From Paenibacillus abyssi (lineage in GTDB: Bacteria; Bacillota; Bacilli; Paenibacillales; Paenibacillaceae): a DNA stretch of 64,000 nt. Shown here piece by piece: positions 62,198 to 64,000 of the stretch. The stretch spans positions 1-64,000 of the forward strand of contig NZ_BMGR01000011.1 in the NCBI RefSeq assembly GCF_014640295.1. The letters run 5' to 3'. Position 1 is the first letter of the stretch. Each line of letters opens with the position of its first letter. The position numbers were made by a program, and so were the translations under genes. The notes below the pieces were generated by a model, which worked only from the letters and a program-made list of their open reading frames with translations, was not told where the DNA came from and did not search any database.

Positions 62198-63223
62198 GTG
62201 ACAACTACTAACAAAATGACCGATTCGCTGCGGCGTCCACTACGCGACTTACGAATCTCCGTCACCGATCGTTGTAATTTTCGCTGCCGTTATTGTATGC
62301 CCGAGGAAGTCTTTGGTCCTGATTATGAATTTCTTCCAAAAGACCAGCTGTTAAGCTTTGAAGAAATCACTCGCATGGCACGGATTTTTGCATCATTAGG
62401 CGTTGAAAAACTTCGGATTACTGGCGGCGAACCGCTGCTGCGCAAAGAGCTGCCAAGGTTGATCCACATGTTGACTTCAGTAGAAGGCATTAAAGATATC
62501 GCTTTAACGACAAACGGCTCGCTGCTGACCAAATTTGCAAAGGAGCTGAAGGAAGCCGGACTGCATCGTATTAATGTAAGTCTTGACAGCCTGAACGATG
62601 ATACCTTTCACAAAATGAACGGCGGACGCTGCGATGTCCGGACGGTATTAACTGGAATTGAAGCGGCGGAGAAGGCCGGATTGCAGGTCAAGGTGAATAT
62701 GGTCGTTCAAAAAGGTTTGAATGATCAGGATATTTTACCTATGGCACATTATTTTCATCCGACCGGTCATACGCTGCGGTTCATCGAGTTTATGGATGTA
62801 GGGAACAGCAACGGCTGGAATCTGGATAAGGTCGTTTCTAAGAAGGAAATCATCGACCGGATTCATGCCGAACTGCCCTTGGAGCCCGTCGATTCCGACT
62901 ACTTGGGAGAGGTAGCTTCCCGTTACCGTTATGTCGGCACTTCCACCGAAGTCGGCGTCATTTCTTCCGTGACCGAATCCTTTTGCTCCACTTGCACCCG
63001 TGCCCGCTTGTCGGCGAACGGCCACTTGTATACCTGCTTGTTTGCTGTTAAAGGCACGGATCTGCGTTCGGTCCTTCAATCCGGGGCAGAAGATGCGGAA
63101 TTGACGAACTTGATTCAGGAGGTATGGAGCAAGCGGAATGACCGCTATTCGGACGAGCGGCTTTTGAATACGAACTTAGCCAATAAAAAGAAGAAGATCG
63201 AGATGTCCTATATCGGAGGATAA
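62198..63223 (+). CDS. moaA: GTP 3',8-cyclase MoaA
   Basis: 341 aa. Radical SAM cluster C-x3-C-x2-C in [13 protein letters not shown], second cluster C-x2-C-x13-C near [11 protein letters not shown], and C-terminal GG that is inserted into the active site. First step of molybdopterin synthesis. The GTG 62198 start has GGGAG 10 bases upstream; GTG 62189 and ATG 62216 are alternatives. Directly upstream of the MoaE-MoeB fusion gene. Confidence 0.95.
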   Translation: MTTTNKMTDSLRRPLRDLRISVTDRCNFRCRYCMPEEVFGPDYEFLPKDQLLSFEEITRMARIFASLGVEKLRITGGEPLLRKELPRLIHMLTSVEGIKDIALTTNGSLLTKFAKELKEAGLHRINVSLDSLNDDTFHKMNGGRCDVRTVLTGIEAAEKAGLQVKVNMVVQKGLNDQDILPMAHYFHPTGHTLRFIEFMDVGNSNGWNLDKVVSKKEIIDRIHAELPLEPVDSDYLGEVASRYRYVGTSTEVGVISSVTESFCSTCTRARLSANGHLYTCLFAVKGTDLRSVLQSGAEDAELTNLIQEVWSKRNDRYSDERLLNTNLANKKKKIEMSYIGG

Positions 63224-63226
63224 TAA

Positions 63227-64000
63227 ATGGGAAAAAGAGATTCTGCCTGTCAAGTGGAAGATCCGTTTCAGCTCACGAATGATCCGATAAATATGCAGGA
63301 GCTTATAGCGAAAGTAGAACGTCCCGGGGCAGGCGCAGTTCTCCTGTTTGCGGGAACCGTCCGCGATTGGACGCATGGCAAGCGAACGGCCGCCCTGTCC
63401 TACGAAGGATACGAGCCTATGGCGATTAAAGAGCTTCAGCGGATAGGGGACGGCGTAGCCGCGCAGTGGCCAGGTACCGACATTGCCATTACCCACCGCT
63501 TAGGGGCGCTGGATATTGGCGATGTAAGCGTGGCGATCGCACTTTCTTCGCCTCACCGGCCCGAGGCCTATGCCGCTTCACGTTATGCGATCGAAGAATT
63601 AAAGCGGACCGTGCCGATCTGGAAAAAAGAAATTTATGAGGATGGCGTGGAATGGGTCGAGGGTTGCCACATCTATGAGACCGCTTGGATGGAGAACGAT
63701 CCTGCTGCCGGGCACCATCATCACGCACAATGGGACAGCAAGGAACGTTACGCGCGCCAGATCCGCTATCTGCCAATCGGAGAGCAAGGCCAGAACCGGT
63801 TGTTCGAATCCCGGGTAGCAATTGTAGGGATCGGAGCATTGGGCGGCGCGATTGCCAATCATCTAGCCCGCGCTGGTGTAGGATTTATGCGTATTATTGA
63901 CCGTGATGTCGTTGATATTTCCAACCTGCAGCGCCAGACGCTGTACAATGAAAGAGATGCCGCACTCGGGCTGCCGAAGACGGCTGCCGCCAAATCCTAT
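63227..64000 (+). CDS. MoaE-MoeB fusion, molybdopterin synthase large subunit plus ThiF-type adenylyltransferase (partial at window end)
   Basis: Open from ATG 63227, three bases after the moaA stop, to the window edge (258 codons so far, no stop). Residues 1-155 are Moa[46 protein letters not shown] His-rich linker ([21 protein letters not shown]) then leads to a ThiF/MoeB domain ([45 protein letters not shown]). This couples MPT synthase with the enzyme that adenylates MoaD. Right end missing. Confidence 0.9.
   Translation, partial: MGKRDSACQVEDPFQLTNDPINMQELIAKVERPGAGAVLLFAGTVRDWTHGKRTAALSYEGYEPMAIKELQRIGDGVAAQWPGTDIAITHRLGALDIGDVSVAIALSSPHRPEAYAASRYAIEELKRTVPIWKKEIYEDGVEWVEGCHIYETAWMENDPAAGHHHHAQWDSKERYARQIRYLPIGEQGQNRLFESRVAIVGIGALGGAIANHLARAGVGFMRIIDRDVVDISNLQRQTLYNERDAALGLPKTAAAKSY

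Overview
The window reads as a chromosome segment of an endospore-forming Bacillota, most likely Paenibacillaceae. The basis is moderate GC, GGAGG-type ribosome-binding sites, a gerKA-gerKB-gerKC germinant-receptor operon, YheC/YheD ATP-grasp spore-coat-type proteins, YtvI, DUF4023 and YqkE small proteins, and a Zur-controlled COG0523 GTPase. It starts at the last bases of a 23S rRNA gene. No tRNA, CRISPR array, insertion sequence or prophage was seen.

Layout. 1-16 kb: small conserved and housekeeping genes (Nudix hydrolase, YitT, NodB-type deacetylase, RNase Z, YqkE, a coiled-coil protein, a guanylate-kinase-like protein, a PLD-like protein, two YheC/YheD proteins), then copA with a strong G-rich promoter and an XPD/DinG-type Fe-S helicase. 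16-25 kb: thioredoxin-like and Lin0512 proteins, a COG0523 GTPase with two Zur boxes, uppP, and a DUF1836 regulator divergent from a CNNM/CorC-type transporter; both of these promoters carry nearly the same operator. YtvI and small enzymes follow. 25-30 kb: gerK operon with a coupled fourth small two-TM gene. 30-38 kb: transporters, pterin dehydratase, VanW, KimA-type K+ importer, FAD/Rieske oxidoreductase. 38-43.5 kb: a compact operon of type III polyketide synthase, methyltransferase, flavoprotein and MMPL exporter, probably making and exporting a methylated, oxidised phenolic lipid. 43.5-46.4 kb: a leader resembling an internally deleted ydaO (c-di-AMP) riboswitch, then a small membrane protein and secDF. 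46.4-48.7 kb: PIG-L deacetylase, a protein with a nucleoside-deoxyribosyltransferase/TIR-like C-terminus, and a miniature kinase-like protein.

49-64 kb is a catabolic island: cupin, a four-gene acetoin/pyruvate-type 2-oxoacid dehydrogenase complex (E1alpha, E1beta, E2, E3), an IclR regulator, then a molybdenum hydroxylase (medium FAD, small Fe-S and large Mo subunits), CoxG, an acyl-CoA dehydrogenase-like protein, XdhC, MoaA and a MoaE-MoeB fusion cut by the window end. A two-part operator at the same place relative to -35 precedes both iclR and the cupin/dehydrogenase operon, so both halves look like one IclR regulon, with a likely CcpA (cre) input. The large subunit lacks the CO-dehydrogenase active-site cysteine loop, so the substrate is unknown and probably not CO.

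All assignments come from reading the sequence and recalled family motifs; no searches were run.
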